This document shows, one piece after another, positions 40,101 to 48,510 of a DNA stretch of 64,000 nt (position 1 is the first letter of the stretch; every line of letters starts with the position of its first letter). The position numbers and the translations under genes were made by a program. The stretch lies in contig CANHCJ010000001.1 of assembly GCA_947458025.1 (NCBI GenBank), positions 1 through 64,000 on the forward strand, written 5' to 3'. The notes below the pieces were generated by a model. The model was not told where the DNA came from, ran no database searches, and was given only the letters and a program-made list of their open reading frames with translations. The DNA comes from Rhodospirillales bacterium (GTDB taxonomy: Bacteria; Pseudomonadota; Alphaproteobacteria; Acetobacterales; Acetobacteraceae).

Positions 40101-43090
40101 ACCCAATTCGCGGCGACCGCCTTCGGCACCACGAAACCCACCTTTTGCGCCTGCCCCGTTACCCGCAATAACTTCGCGAGCATAAGTCCGCGGCCTGTTT
40201 TCCCAAGCCCCACGTCTGCGGCTATGACTCCTTTCCCATTCTCCAGCGCCCACCGCAGGCCGGACCAATGGTAGGCGTTGACGTTCAAGGCCGGATTCAG
40301 CCCCGGCACGGCCAGCGGCTCATCCGAGTAGCGCCGGGCTCGGAAGCCGCGATACTGGCGGTTGTAGCGTTCCTCGACCACCGCGCGGCGATCGCTCCCG
40401 AGCACCCACCCGCGGAAATCCGCCTGTAGCGCCTCCAGCCGCTCCAGGTCATCCTTTCGAACGCCCGTGCGGTTGAGGGAGTCCAGCAGCAGGTCCACCG
40501 CCGGGTCGTGGTATTCGCTGGCGGAGGCCTTCTCCCACCGCACCGAGTACACGCCGTCGGCGAAGGTGATCGCGCATCCCCGGAAGCCCGAGTTGTAGCC
40601 CCGCGACTGCGTGCGCTCCGCCTGCGCTTCCCGGCGCGCCGCCAGCCAGGCGGTCAGGTCCTCCGGCGTGATGAAGCCGGAGCCGAGCGTGATTTCCACG
40701 TCCTCCAGCGCCTGCGGGTCGATCGCCTTCAGCAAATTATCGGCCTGCGCTTCGTACTTCGCCCGGTATTCCGGGGCCACCCCCTCATGCGCGGCCGCCG
40801 CCTTCGCGCCGTCATAGGCCGCCCACAGGTCGCCGGACACGTAGTCGTCCATCGGCATCCAGGTGCGGCCGTCCGGCGCCACGGCATACTGCGGCGACGC
40901 GAACAGGTGGGTCAGCACCGCCTCGCGATCGCCGTTCGCGGCGAGCTCGGCGAGCTGATCCACGGTGAAGCCGTCGCCGCCCTGCGCCAGGCGCAGCGCA
41001 TAGGCGTCGATCCCCGCCTCGCCTTGCTCGCGCGTCGCCCCGGTCACCAGGTCGGAATAGGTCCCATCCGCGTTCACGGCGCCCAGGAGGCGGGCGATGC
41101 GGCGCTGCGCCTCCGCCACCCGGCCGGCGTGGTCCCCCTCGCTGGCGCCCGCCTCCGCGGGGAGGTGCGGCTGGTTCAGCCAGGCGCGCAGGTCCTTGTT
41201 CCGGGCCGGCACGCCATGCTCGCGCGCGAAATCGTCCAGCGCCTCGATCGCGCGCATGCGCGTCGTGGCGATGTCGCCGCGGCCGTTGGCCAGCTTGTCC
41301 AGCAGGTCGCCCAGGTGGTGGGCATCCTCCACCACCGCCGGCACCTCGCCCTCCGCCCGGTGCCACCGCGGCGGCTGGCCCTGGAGCACGTAGCGGATCC
41401 CGTCAACGACCTTCGTGTCGCCGGGCTTGGCCACCTGGTAGGGGGGCGTGAGGCTGGCGGTGATCGCGCGGCGCTTGGCGGCCGGGTCATCGGCCAGCAT
41501 GTCCAGCACCTGCCCCATGGCCACCGGCGGCGCCGGCGGCGGGAGCTGCACCGCGGCCAACGCCTCCGGCACGCCCGCCATGGAGCCGGTGACGGTGATG
41601 TCCTGGCCCATGCCCGCCTTGGCGCGCCACCCGGCCTCCATGCGCCCCATGACGTTCGGGGCGCCGCGGCCTTCGGTGAAGTACGTTCCGCCCAGGAACT
41701 CCGCATCCCACACGCCGAGCTTCTTCAGCCGGTCCTGCGACAGCGTCCCCAGCGCCCCGGCCACTTCCTGCGGGCGCTTGCGGAACACGACGATGTCGGA
41801 GGTGACCTCCGTATGGGCGGCTTCGAACGCGGTGTTCGGGAGGCGCCAGGCGCCCAACAACTCGCCCTTCGTCAGCACCCGCTCGCGCACCGCCCTGCCC
41901 CGCGCGCTGTCCATGAAGCCGGTCGGCACGATGAGCGCGACCAGCCCCATGTCCTTCGTCTTGTCCAGGGCGGTGTCCACGAAATAGGCCTCGGCCGTGG
42001 CCAGGTCCGGCTTGTCGTCGCGGATCATGGAGCCGCGCAGGCCGAAGGGGACGTTGCCGATCACCGCGTCGAATTGCCGGCCGTCCTGCGTCGCGAATCG
42101 CTCCAGGCTGGCCGAGTGCACCTCATGGCCGGCCGGTTGGTGCAGGATCCCGGCGATGCGCGCCGCCGTCGGCTCCAGCTCCACCGCCGTCACCTTGGCG
42201 CCGGCGGGTGCGGTGTGGAGGAACACGCCGGTGCCGGAGCTCGGCTCCAGCACCTCGCCCCCCTTGAAGCCGGCGGACTCCAGCATGCGCCACATGGCTT
42301 CGGCCACTGCGGGCGGGGTGTAGAACTCGTTCAGGGAGGCGCCAACACCACCGGTGCCGGTGTAGCGCGCCAGCACCTGCCGATCGGCGTCGGTCATGTC
42401 GCCGTCCGCCTTGCTCGCCAGCAGGGCGGCGGCCGCGGCGTTCAGCTTGCGCCGCTCGCCCTTCGTGGTGCCGGCCGGCACGCCCCACTCCAGCGGGGCG
42501 ACGGGTGCCGCGGGCGCCTCCGCCGGGGCGGGGGCGGCATCCACCAGCGGCTTCATGCGCTCCGCCGTGGCGGCGTCCCCGCGGGCCGCGGCCAGCGCGT
42601 GAATATCCTCCGGCACCAGGCGGGTCATGGCCGCGCGGTAGCTGATCGCGCGCTCATAGCCGGGCTGGCGGTCGGAATAGGCCACCTTGCCGTCCGGGCG
42701 GATGAACGCGCGAACGTCCAGCTCCGCCGCGGTCGGGTTGCGGCCGTTGTGCACGGCGGCGTTGAAGAGCTCGACCCACTTCGTGAGCTTGTTCGGTTCC
42801 GGCGCCTCTGCCGGCGGTGGCGGCGGCGTGAGCGGGGGCGGCGGAGCGACGAGCAGGTCCCCCTGCCCTTCCGCCTTCGGCTTCGGCTTCACGGCCGGCT
42901 TCGGCGCCGGCGGAGGCGCGGCGAACATATCGCCCTGCGCCGCCGGCGCGTCGTGCCGCTTGTGCCGGATCGCCGCGTGCGGGGCGATGAACTTGCCCTC
43001 GCGCACATGCCCCGACACCTGGACGGTGTCGGCGAACAGGTCCGCGCCCGCGCCGCCTGGCAGCTTCGCCTTGAAGAAGAGCGCGATCAC
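37133..43090 (-). CDS. DarB-like giant: N6-adenine-type methyltransferase + SNF2 helicase, with N-terminal LFLKA-type cassette
   Basis: GTG start at 43090 (VIALFFKAKLPGGAGADLF..VSGHVREGKFIAPHAAIRH); MTase 'GGEVLEPSSGTGVFL..DAVIGNVPFG'; helicase 'GVIAADVGLGKTGRGLMLAKLL','LILDEGHAFKN','QQRNGRGLRQGNKM'. Confidence 0.85.
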   Translation of the reverse strand: MIALFFKAKLPGGAGADLFADTVQVSGHVREGKFIAPHAAIRHKRHDAPAAQGDMFAAPPPAPKPAVKPKPKAEGQGDLLVAPPPPLTPPPPPAEAPEPNKLTKWVELFNAAVHNGRNPTAAELDVRAFIRPDGKVAYSDRQPGYERAISYRAAMTRLVPEDIHALAAARGDAATAERMKPLVDAAPAPAEAPAAPVAPLEWGVPAGTTKGERRKLNAAAAALLASKADGDMTDADRQVLARYTGTGGVGASLNEFYTPPAVAEAMWRMLESAGFKGGEVLEPSSGTGVFLHTAPAGAKVTAVELEPTAARIAGILHQPAGHEVHSASLERFATQDGRQFDAVIGNVPFGLRGSMIRDDKPDLATAEAYFVDTALDKTKDMGLVALIVPTGFMDSARGRAVRERVLTKGELLGAWRLPNTAFEAAHTEVTSDIVVFRKRPQEVAGALGTLSQDRLKKLGVWDAEFLGGTYFTEGRGAPNVMGRMEAGWRAKAGMGQDITVTGSMAGVPEALAAVQLPPPAPPVAMGQVLDMLADDPAAKRRAITASLTPPYQVAKPGDTKVVDGIRYVLQGQPPRWHRAEGEVPAVVEDAHHLGDLLDKLANGRGDIATTRMRAIEALDDFAREHGVPARNKDLRAWLNQPHLPAEAGASEGDHAGRVAEAQRRIARLLGAVNADGTYSDLVTGATREQGEAGIDAYALRLAQGGDGFTVDQLAELAANGDREAVLTHLFASPQYAVAPDGRTWMPMDDYVSGDLWAAYDGAKAAAAHEGVAPEYRAKYEAQADNLLKAIDPQALEDVEITLGSGFITPEDLTAWLAARREAQAERTQSRGYNSGFRGCAITFADGVYSVRWEKASASEYHDPAVDLLLDSLNRTGVRKDDLERLEALQADFRGWVLGSDRRAVVEERYNRQYRGFRARRYSDEPLAVPGLNPALNVNAYHWSGLRWALENGKGVIAADVGLGKTGRGLMLAKLLRVTGQAQKVGFVVPKAVAANWVAEAEFWFPGSKVLLIGETQSVGKDGKPVAKADDEATRQAKLHQLAQNDYDFVFITQPAWNEIDLDPITKGEYANDDFWTQRADSLGNAGDKRLNAIRTAYDQAVAKRDFAKREDTLTFKDLGLNALILDEGHAFKNLYAARNRFGESPKFLGGSGLSNRAQDTYFKNRALREANGDAGVYMLTATPTKNSPLEIYSMLSHIAPEAFQRMGIKNSEDFLDRFCEFKQDTILGVNGELDDALVVSGFKNLGELREVMKRYIDRTTAEDVGLKLPARRDTQHLVDMTGDQERVYAELREAASKAAEGDAEGDAHIFSIMDKMGKAAIDLELLGHKAPHSPKIEACAGNAAKLAKEGGQVIFCDHVGVHEKIAAALVRNGIPRNRIAIVNAKTASTGTARQKIADAFNKGELDAVIGNTATMGEGLNLQKRTTDIHHLDLPWEPASLQQRNGRGLRQGNKMEAVGIHTYLAKGSFDGYRWQTVSAKKDWMDLLWNGGDRVENLAKVGAGSRQDMLIMLSANPEEARAKYEADTAAARERKVAEERGRAVESFAKLVSMRQNLAKLRETKEPDPAVVGRLSHRVDVLTEQLQANQHFPHKHLLAGDVPALIEPTTGHAYYAGAAFTMEPGKDAPIQWGDAASKWVVTELDRERKTVFARPFGQQEPQMFRLDAMRHNITPASYDAEEERREGEALARKAAEEGLSKLANIADIRRMPPSFIAERAADLQSTLKEKAQGYKLSNGKGYGGKWYLLDPQGEPAVADEYDVRKKIPSHDFMLPTPEHRAKAIQAYVREALGRTVASNTFTSSRGRRGYSGTTETTGLKAAYPSAGATGSNKNPWEGAFETVFGGGGLAEAKAEVQRQVMARIAAAPTFHDAMAAALPVVDFPEHMPKVSGRDASGYAREVRAYPGSLWPAVVVDALKTRAEALGEAEKPMKAAVPMKQGWRDTNTVHPLVLSVQPHSRGANALVSPDLPVWEWLDQLLPPEKEARG

Positions 43091-43326
43091 GGCGCCGGCG
43101 GCGCCCCCTGCCCCGTCGCCTGCGCCCGCTTGCCCAGCAGGAAATTCAGCGGCGGGAGAGTCCACTTCGCCGGCGCCTCCGCCAGCGCGCGCACCAGGTC
43201 ATCGAGCTCGGCGAGCGTGATGGTGATGGTGGGCGGCGACGGCTGGGCCGGGGGCGGCGCCGGCTGGGCGCGCACGGGCGCGGCCAGCAGCACGGCGGCG
43301 GTCAGCAGAAGAGGAAGAGAACGCAT
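43087..43326 (-). CDS. small exported protein (signal peptide)
   Basis: MRSLPLLLTAAVLLAAPVRAQPAPPPAQPS. Confidence 0.55.
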   Translation of the reverse strand: MRSLPLLLTAAVLLAAPVRAQPAPPPAQPSPPTITITLAELDDLVRALAEAPAKWTLPPLNFLLGKRAQATGQGAPPAP

Positions 43327-43347
43327 GCAAGCACCTTTCGGTTGGGG

Positions 43348-45516
43348 TCAGAACTCGCGGTAGTTGAGGATGAGGACCTGGCCGGCGGTCGTGTCGGACA
43401 GGTCAACACGAATGAAATCCCCGGCGGCCATGGATGGCACGAGAGTGTTCACCGAGACCGCCTGCGTTGCCGCCGACTGGCCGGCCACATTCGTCACCAG
43501 GTTGCCGTTGGCGGCCGCGCCGCCACTCGGCACCGACCACACCGTGCGCGTGACGCTCCCCCCCGACTGGTTCGTGTGCGCGAGGTGCGTCGAGCCGCCG
43601 CCGCCGCCGGCGGCGTCGATGACGAGGTTCAGTATCTGCGCGCTTTTCCCAGCCGGCACGGTGTAGATGGTGCTGCTTGCCGGCGGATTGACGACAACCA
43701 CGCTTGCGATGGGCGTTGCCGCGTCGAACTCGATGAACCCAGCCCCGACCGTATTGTCGCCCACGCTATCGTTCACCGCGACGCCCTGGCCCTCCACCAA
43801 CACCGGCGTCACGGTATAGCTGATCGTGCCGGTCGCCGATGCCGCAACGCTCCCGTTGCCCCCAAGGCGATAGTAGGTGCCCCCGATCTTCAGACTCGCG
43901 TAGAACGTCACGGACCCGGCGGTGCGGTTGAGCACGCGAAGGAGCTGGATCGGGATGGCCTTGCGCCCAGCCGGCACGGTGTAAAGGTCGTTGTCGCCCG
44001 CGACCGTGGTCGCCACGCGGCCCGGCACGAACTTCACGTTCTGCAACACCACGCCGGCATAGGTGATGCTCCGCGGCATGCTGACCTGGCCATCCAGGAC
44101 GATGCCGGGCGCTTCGGCCCAGGTGACGTTGATGGCGGCGTTGTTGCCCATGCCGCCCAAAAGCGCGCGCGGATTGCTGGGCGCGGCGCCGCTGGTGATG
44201 GTGGGTGCCTTGATCGTGGTGAGCCCGGTGATCGCCCCGGCGCTGACGGTGGCCACCTCGTACACCCCGCCGTCCGGCCCGCGCACGATGTCGCCCACAC
44301 GGTAGCCGGTGCCGCCGGCGGCGATGCCCGACACCGTCCCGACCCGGCCGGCCGCGCCGAGAGTGAGGCCGCTGGCGCCCCAGCCGATCGTGTTGCTGCC
44401 CACCACCATTTGCCCGGTGCCATCGACCGCGAAGCCAGGCGAGGCGAACGCCCGAGCGGTGAACTTCGCCGGGACCGTCGCGAAATCAATGCCGTTGGCC
44501 ACCACCAGCGGATACCGGGCGGCGAGCAGCCTGTTTTGCTCGCCGAACCCCATGATCGTGCCGGTGGGATGCATGGGCCAGGTGCCGTGGTTCACGCCGA
44601 CCAGGATGGCATGCTTCCAGCCTGTGACTTGATTGCCGCCGGTCCCGACCTGCGCGGCGAACACAAGCCCCGCCTCAGTCCGATTGGCGGGGACCGCGTC
44701 GGTGCCCCACTGGACAATCTGGAGCCCGACCTTGTCGTTGACCGCCGTGGTGGCATCCGTGCCGACGTTGATTTCCGCGCCGACGGCCTGTTCCCAATAG
44801 ATGCCCGAGCCGGCCTTGAGGCGGGCCGAAACGTTGAGCCCGAACAGGTTCCCGGCCGAGTTGCCCAAGCCAGCCGCGCCCCCCGCGCTGCCGGTGGCGT
44901 CGGCGAACCCGGCCAAGGCGACATGGAACTTGTTGCCCGTGCTCGGCGTGCTGCCCTGGTGCAGGAGGTAGGTGCCAAGGTTGGTCCGGCCGCCCACGGA
45001 GCCCGCGCTGACGGTGGAGCCAAAGTAGTTGTGCGTCAGCCCCCCACCCTGCGCGCCCTCGGCGTTGATGCTGTCCGAGTTGACGTTGAAGGCGCGGACG
45101 CTGGCCAGGTTGATGTTGTCGGTGATGGTCCCGAAAGCGTTCCCGTGCACCAGGAACAGCGGGCTCAGGCGCCCGGCCGACACGGCCAGATGGGACGTAT
45201 GCGTGAACGTCTTCCGCGCATTGCCATCGCCGATCGCCCAGGCGCCGGTGCCGGTGGCCGTGATGGCTCCGGTAAGCGTCACCGCGCCGGACGCGGTCAG
45301 GGCGGTGAAGGTGCCGGGCATCGGCAGGATGCCACCGATGACGGCGCCGTTGATCGTGCCGCCCCCGATCGTCGGGGCGGCCAGGGCGGCGTTCAGCAGG
45401 GCGGCGTTGAGGGTGATGCCATCCACGAACGCGGGCGCGGCCGGGAGCTGCGCGCGGGCGGCAACCGGCGACAGCAGCACCAGCAGCGCAGCGAGGGAGC
45501 GGCGGAGGAACGACAT
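43348..45516 (-). CDS. fibre/spike-like protein with N-terminal signal peptide
   Basis: 722 aa; MSFLRRSLAALLVLLSPVAARAQLPAAP; C-terminal beta-rich 'TIYTVPAGKSAQILNLVIDAAGGGGGSTHLAHTNQ'. Confidence 0.6.
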   Translation of the reverse strand: MSFLRRSLAALLVLLSPVAARAQLPAAPAFVDGITLNAALLNAALAAPTIGGGTINGAVIGGILPMPGTFTALTASGAVTLTGAITATGTGAWAIGDGNARKTFTHTSHLAVSAGRLSPLFLVHGNAFGTITDNINLASVRAFNVNSDSINAEGAQGGGLTHNYFGSTVSAGSVGGRTNLGTYLLHQGSTPSTGNKFHVALAGFADATGSAGGAAGLGNSAGNLFGLNVSARLKAGSGIYWEQAVGAEINVGTDATTAVNDKVGLQIVQWGTDAVPANRTEAGLVFAAQVGTGGNQVTGWKHAILVGVNHGTWPMHPTGTIMGFGEQNRLLAARYPLVVANGIDFATVPAKFTARAFASPGFAVDGTGQMVVGSNTIGWGASGLTLGAAGRVGTVSGIAAGGTGYRVGDIVRGPDGGVYEVATVSAGAITGLTTIKAPTITSGAAPSNPRALLGGMGNNAAINVTWAEAPGIVLDGQVSMPRSITYAGVVLQNVKFVPGRVATTVAGDNDLYTVPAGRKAIPIQLLRVLNRTAGSVTFYASLKIGGTYYRLGGNGSVAASATGTISYTVTPVLVEGQGVAVNDSVGDNTVGAGFIEFDAATPIASVVVVNPPASSTIYTVPAGKSAQILNLVIDAAGGGGGSTHLAHTNQSGGSVTRTVWSVPSGGAAANGNLVTNVAGQSAATQAVSVNTLVPSMAAGDFIRVDLSDTTAGQVLILNYREF

Positions 45517-45559
45517 GGCGGGGGACCTCTATGCACCAGCGGTAGAGGCCACCGTGGCG

Positions 45560-48193
45560 TCACGACCCGAACAGGTCGCGTTGCGCGCCCTCGCGCAGCT
45601 CATCCGCGGCGATCGCCCCGGACCTGGCCGCGCTCGACACGGCCCGCTCCGCCACCCCGCGGAACATCGCCCGCACCGCGTGGAGGGTGGCGCGGCCATC
45701 CGGGTCCCACTCGTCCAGCAGGTCCGCCAGGCCGTCCACGTTGTGCGCCGCCACCCATGCGTCCTGTGCCCGCGGGGCGGTCACGCCCACGGCGGCCGCC
45801 AGCTCGCGCACCTGATCCGGCCGGAGCCAGCCCGTGTCGTGCGCCACCTTGGCCAGCAGCTCGGTTTCATCGAACTCTTCGACGCCGGGGGCGCCGTTCC
45901 ACACGTCTTCGCCGAGCTCGCGCGCCATGCGCCGCTGGCCTTCCGTGATCGGCCGCCCCTCGCCGACCTTCGCCCGGATCCGGTTGGCGTCGCTGGTGAT
46001 GATGGTTCGGGGCGATAGAGCGTGGATGTCCCGCACCATGGCCCCGAGCTTCGCCTGGTCCGCGGCCACGCCCAGCAGGTGCGCCCGGGCCGGCTTCACG
46101 GGCCCGCCGAACAGGTCCCGGATATCCTTCTGATCGAAGGCGACCTTGTTCGACGGGATGGCGCAGGAGAAATCCGCGCTCCCGAGCGCCCGCACCGCGG
46201 CTTGCCATGCCTCATAGGGCCGGAGCTGGCCGCGCTGGATCGGCACCAGCACGTCATGCCCCAGCGCCCGCCACTCGGCGATGCGGTCCCGGTGCTGCGC
46301 CAGCAGGGCCAGGGATCCGGCTTGATCGCCGACCAGGTCGGGGGCGACGAAATGCAGGCCTCCGCCCGGCACCTCGCGGGCGAGGCGGGATTGCATGTCC
46401 AGCACCGCCGGCCAGTCCACCGGCCGGCCTTGCGTGAACGCGGTGAAGGCGCCGGTGTCCACGAACACCTGGCCGCCGGCGCGGGCGTAGCGCACCAGCA
46501 TGCCCCACACGGGCCCGTCGGGGGTGAGCTCGCCCAGCGCGATGCCCACCGGCACGCCCGCCTCGATATAGCCCCGCAGGTCCGCCGGGCGGGTGGCGCC
46601 GGAGCGGAACGACATGACCGGCGGCGCGCCGTGCTGCACCTGGCGCTCATGGGGGCGGACGAAGGAGCGGCCGCGCACGTGGCCAGTCACGTGCGCCTTG
46701 GTCATGTCGGGGTTCTCCGGGTCGTAGGTGCCGGCGTTGCCCACGGCCGATTTGATTTGCGTCGGCTCCAGCGCGACCCACGCTTGTTGCGCGCCGAACT
46801 CGCCGCCGTCGCCGTAGGGGCCGAACACGATGCCGTCGTAGCCCTTGCTCTTAAGCCAGGCGCGCAGGGCTTCGGTGTCGCCAAGCCCCGCCCGGCTCTT
46901 CGGCATGGGCCGGCCGGCTGTCTCGTGCATCTTGGCCAGGAAGGCGTTGAAGGCCTCCGCCGAGGTGCGGCCGGGCGGGCGCCATGGGTTCTTGATCGAC
47001 AGATAGGCGGGGTACACCACACCGCCCTTGCCTGCGTAGGAGCTGGCGCTGGTACCGCCCTCGCCACCCGGAAGGGTGGAGAACCACGACCCGACCGTGT
47101 CCATTGACGGGGGACGCCCGACCACGTTGACCGATGCCAAGCGATCGAACGCCCGGAAATCCCCGAGCGTCTTCCCCTGATGCTCCCAGACGCTGGTGCC
47201 GTGAAATACCCGCAGCGGCTTGCCGGCGGCATCCACCACCTTGCTCCCCGCCATGAAAGCCTCCAGGCCGGACGGCTTGGCCGGCTGGAGCTTCTTCGCC
47301 CAGCGGATCTTCGGCACCGTCGGCGCCTTGTCTTCCCGCGGCCGGCCCGGGCGGTCCCAGCTCCCGCCCTTCGTCTCCGCCTCCGGCTTCCACCGGGCAT
47401 AGCGGAGGGACATGCCCGACTCTTCGTCGCGCAGGGTGTAGGTGATGATCTTCCGGTATCCCCGCCGCGCGGCTTCCTCCGCCGCGTGCCGGTAGAGCGC
47501 GCTGGCCGCCTTCCAGGTCAGCTCACGCGGCAGGTCGGTGCGGATGCACAGGCGCGTCACCTCGACCGCGTCGCCCGCCTCCGCCAGCTTGCGCGCCACC
47601 GGCCGGCCGACCATGGCCACGCCGACCAGGTCCCCGCCGTTCCACACGCCCGCGCGGAAAATGTCCCCGACCGGCGGCTTGTTGTGCCGGTGCCAGCGCG
47701 CGACGAAGGCCTTGGCTTCGGCCTGCGGGATCGGCCCGACCTCCGGGTGCCAGTCCAGGACGAATTGCCCGCCGGTGTCCGCCACGCGGCGCAGGTCGCG
47801 GCCCGTCAGGTCCTCCACCCCGAGCTGGCGCATCAGGGTGGTGGCGTAATCCGGGTCATCATTCATCGCCTGGACGATGTCCGCGTGCGCGGCCTCGCAG
47901 CACGTGTCCAGCATGAACTCCCGCGGCCCCCATATCTCCGCGATTTCGACGTGCTCCGGCTGGCCGCAATGGATGCAGAGCGGCCGCCCCGCACCGGCCG
48001 GCGGATCCACCTGCGCCGCGGGCGGCTCCACCGCCTCCGCCACCAACGGCTGCACCGGTGCCGGCCGGGGGGCGAATAGGTCACCCGCCCCCTGCCCCGG
48101 CCCATCGTCGCGCCGATACGGCCGCACCAGCACCATCCGGCCGCCGATCCGGCGCATGTGCCCCTTCACGTGCCCCTTGAGGAACAGGATCAC
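45560..48193 (-). CDS. multidomain polyvalent-like protein: LFLKA cassette + XF1762/Mom-like GNAT + ART-PolyVal-like + TGT-fold-like domain
   Basis: GTG 48193 VILFLKGHVKGH; 'RWHRHNKPPVGDIFRAGVWNGGDLVGVAMVGRPVARKLAEAGDAVEVTRLC..GYRKIITYTL'; 'VFHGTSVW..WFSTLPGG..YPAYLSIKNPW..GYDGIVFGPY..LEPTQIKSAVGNAGTYDPENPDM'; 'VFVDTGAF..FVAPDLVGDQ..VLVPIQRGQ..IPSNKVAF..SDANRIRAKVGEGR'. Confidence 0.72.
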   Translation of the reverse strand: MILFLKGHVKGHMRRIGGRMVLVRPYRRDDGPGQGAGDLFAPRPAPVQPLVAEAVEPPAAQVDPPAGAGRPLCIHCGQPEHVEIAEIWGPREFMLDTCCEAAHADIVQAMNDDPDYATTLMRQLGVEDLTGRDLRRVADTGGQFVLDWHPEVGPIPQAEAKAFVARWHRHNKPPVGDIFRAGVWNGGDLVGVAMVGRPVARKLAEAGDAVEVTRLCIRTDLPRELTWKAASALYRHAAEEAARRGYRKIITYTLRDEESGMSLRYARWKPEAETKGGSWDRPGRPREDKAPTVPKIRWAKKLQPAKPSGLEAFMAGSKVVDAAGKPLRVFHGTSVWEHQGKTLGDFRAFDRLASVNVVGRPPSMDTVGSWFSTLPGGEGGTSASSYAGKGGVVYPAYLSIKNPWRPPGRTSAEAFNAFLAKMHETAGRPMPKSRAGLGDTEALRAWLKSKGYDGIVFGPYGDGGEFGAQQAWVALEPTQIKSAVGNAGTYDPENPDMTKAHVTGHVRGRSFVRPHERQVQHGAPPVMSFRSGATRPADLRGYIEAGVPVGIALGELTPDGPVWGMLVRYARAGGQVFVDTGAFTAFTQGRPVDWPAVLDMQSRLAREVPGGGLHFVAPDLVGDQAGSLALLAQHRDRIAEWRALGHDVLVPIQRGQLRPYEAWQAAVRALGSADFSCAIPSNKVAFDQKDIRDLFGGPVKPARAHLLGVAADQAKLGAMVRDIHALSPRTIITSDANRIRAKVGEGRPITEGQRRMARELGEDVWNGAPGVEEFDETELLAKVAHDTGWLRPDQVRELAAAVGVTAPRAQDAWVAAHNVDGLADLLDEWDPDGRATLHAVRAMFRGVAERAVSSAARSGAIAADELREGAQRDLFGS

Positions 48194-48510
48194 GGCAGCG
48201 CCAGCACGGTCAGGGTCACACCCACCACGCCCACGGCAACAGTGGCGGCGATCCGCACCACGTTGCGGCGCCACCATGCGCGGGCTGCCCGCGGTGGGCG
48301 CGGTGGGCGCGGTGGGCGCGGGCCATAGGCGCGCAGCAGCAGCACCGACGCCAGCCGCTCCAGGCGGTCCACGCGGCGCCGGAGCTCGCGGATGGTGAGC
48401 CGCTGTTCCTCCACCTCCTGCACCAGCAGGGCCACCATGCGCGGCGGCATGGGGGGGCGGTCCATAGCCGAGGACTCCCGGCCGGCGGGGGCCTGCGGCA
48501 TGTCGTTCAT
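48190..48510 (-). CDS. small coiled-coil protein with C-terminal TM
   Basis: MNDMPQAPAGRE..RIAATVAVGVVGVTLTVLALP; PRPPRPPRPPR repeat; ATGA/GTGA overlaps on both sides. Confidence 0.55.
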   Translation of the reverse strand: MNDMPQAPAGRESSAMDRPPMPPRMVALLVQEVEEQRLTIRELRRRVDRLERLASVLLLRAYGPRPPRPPRPPRAARAWWRRNVVRIAATVAVGVVGVTLTVLALP

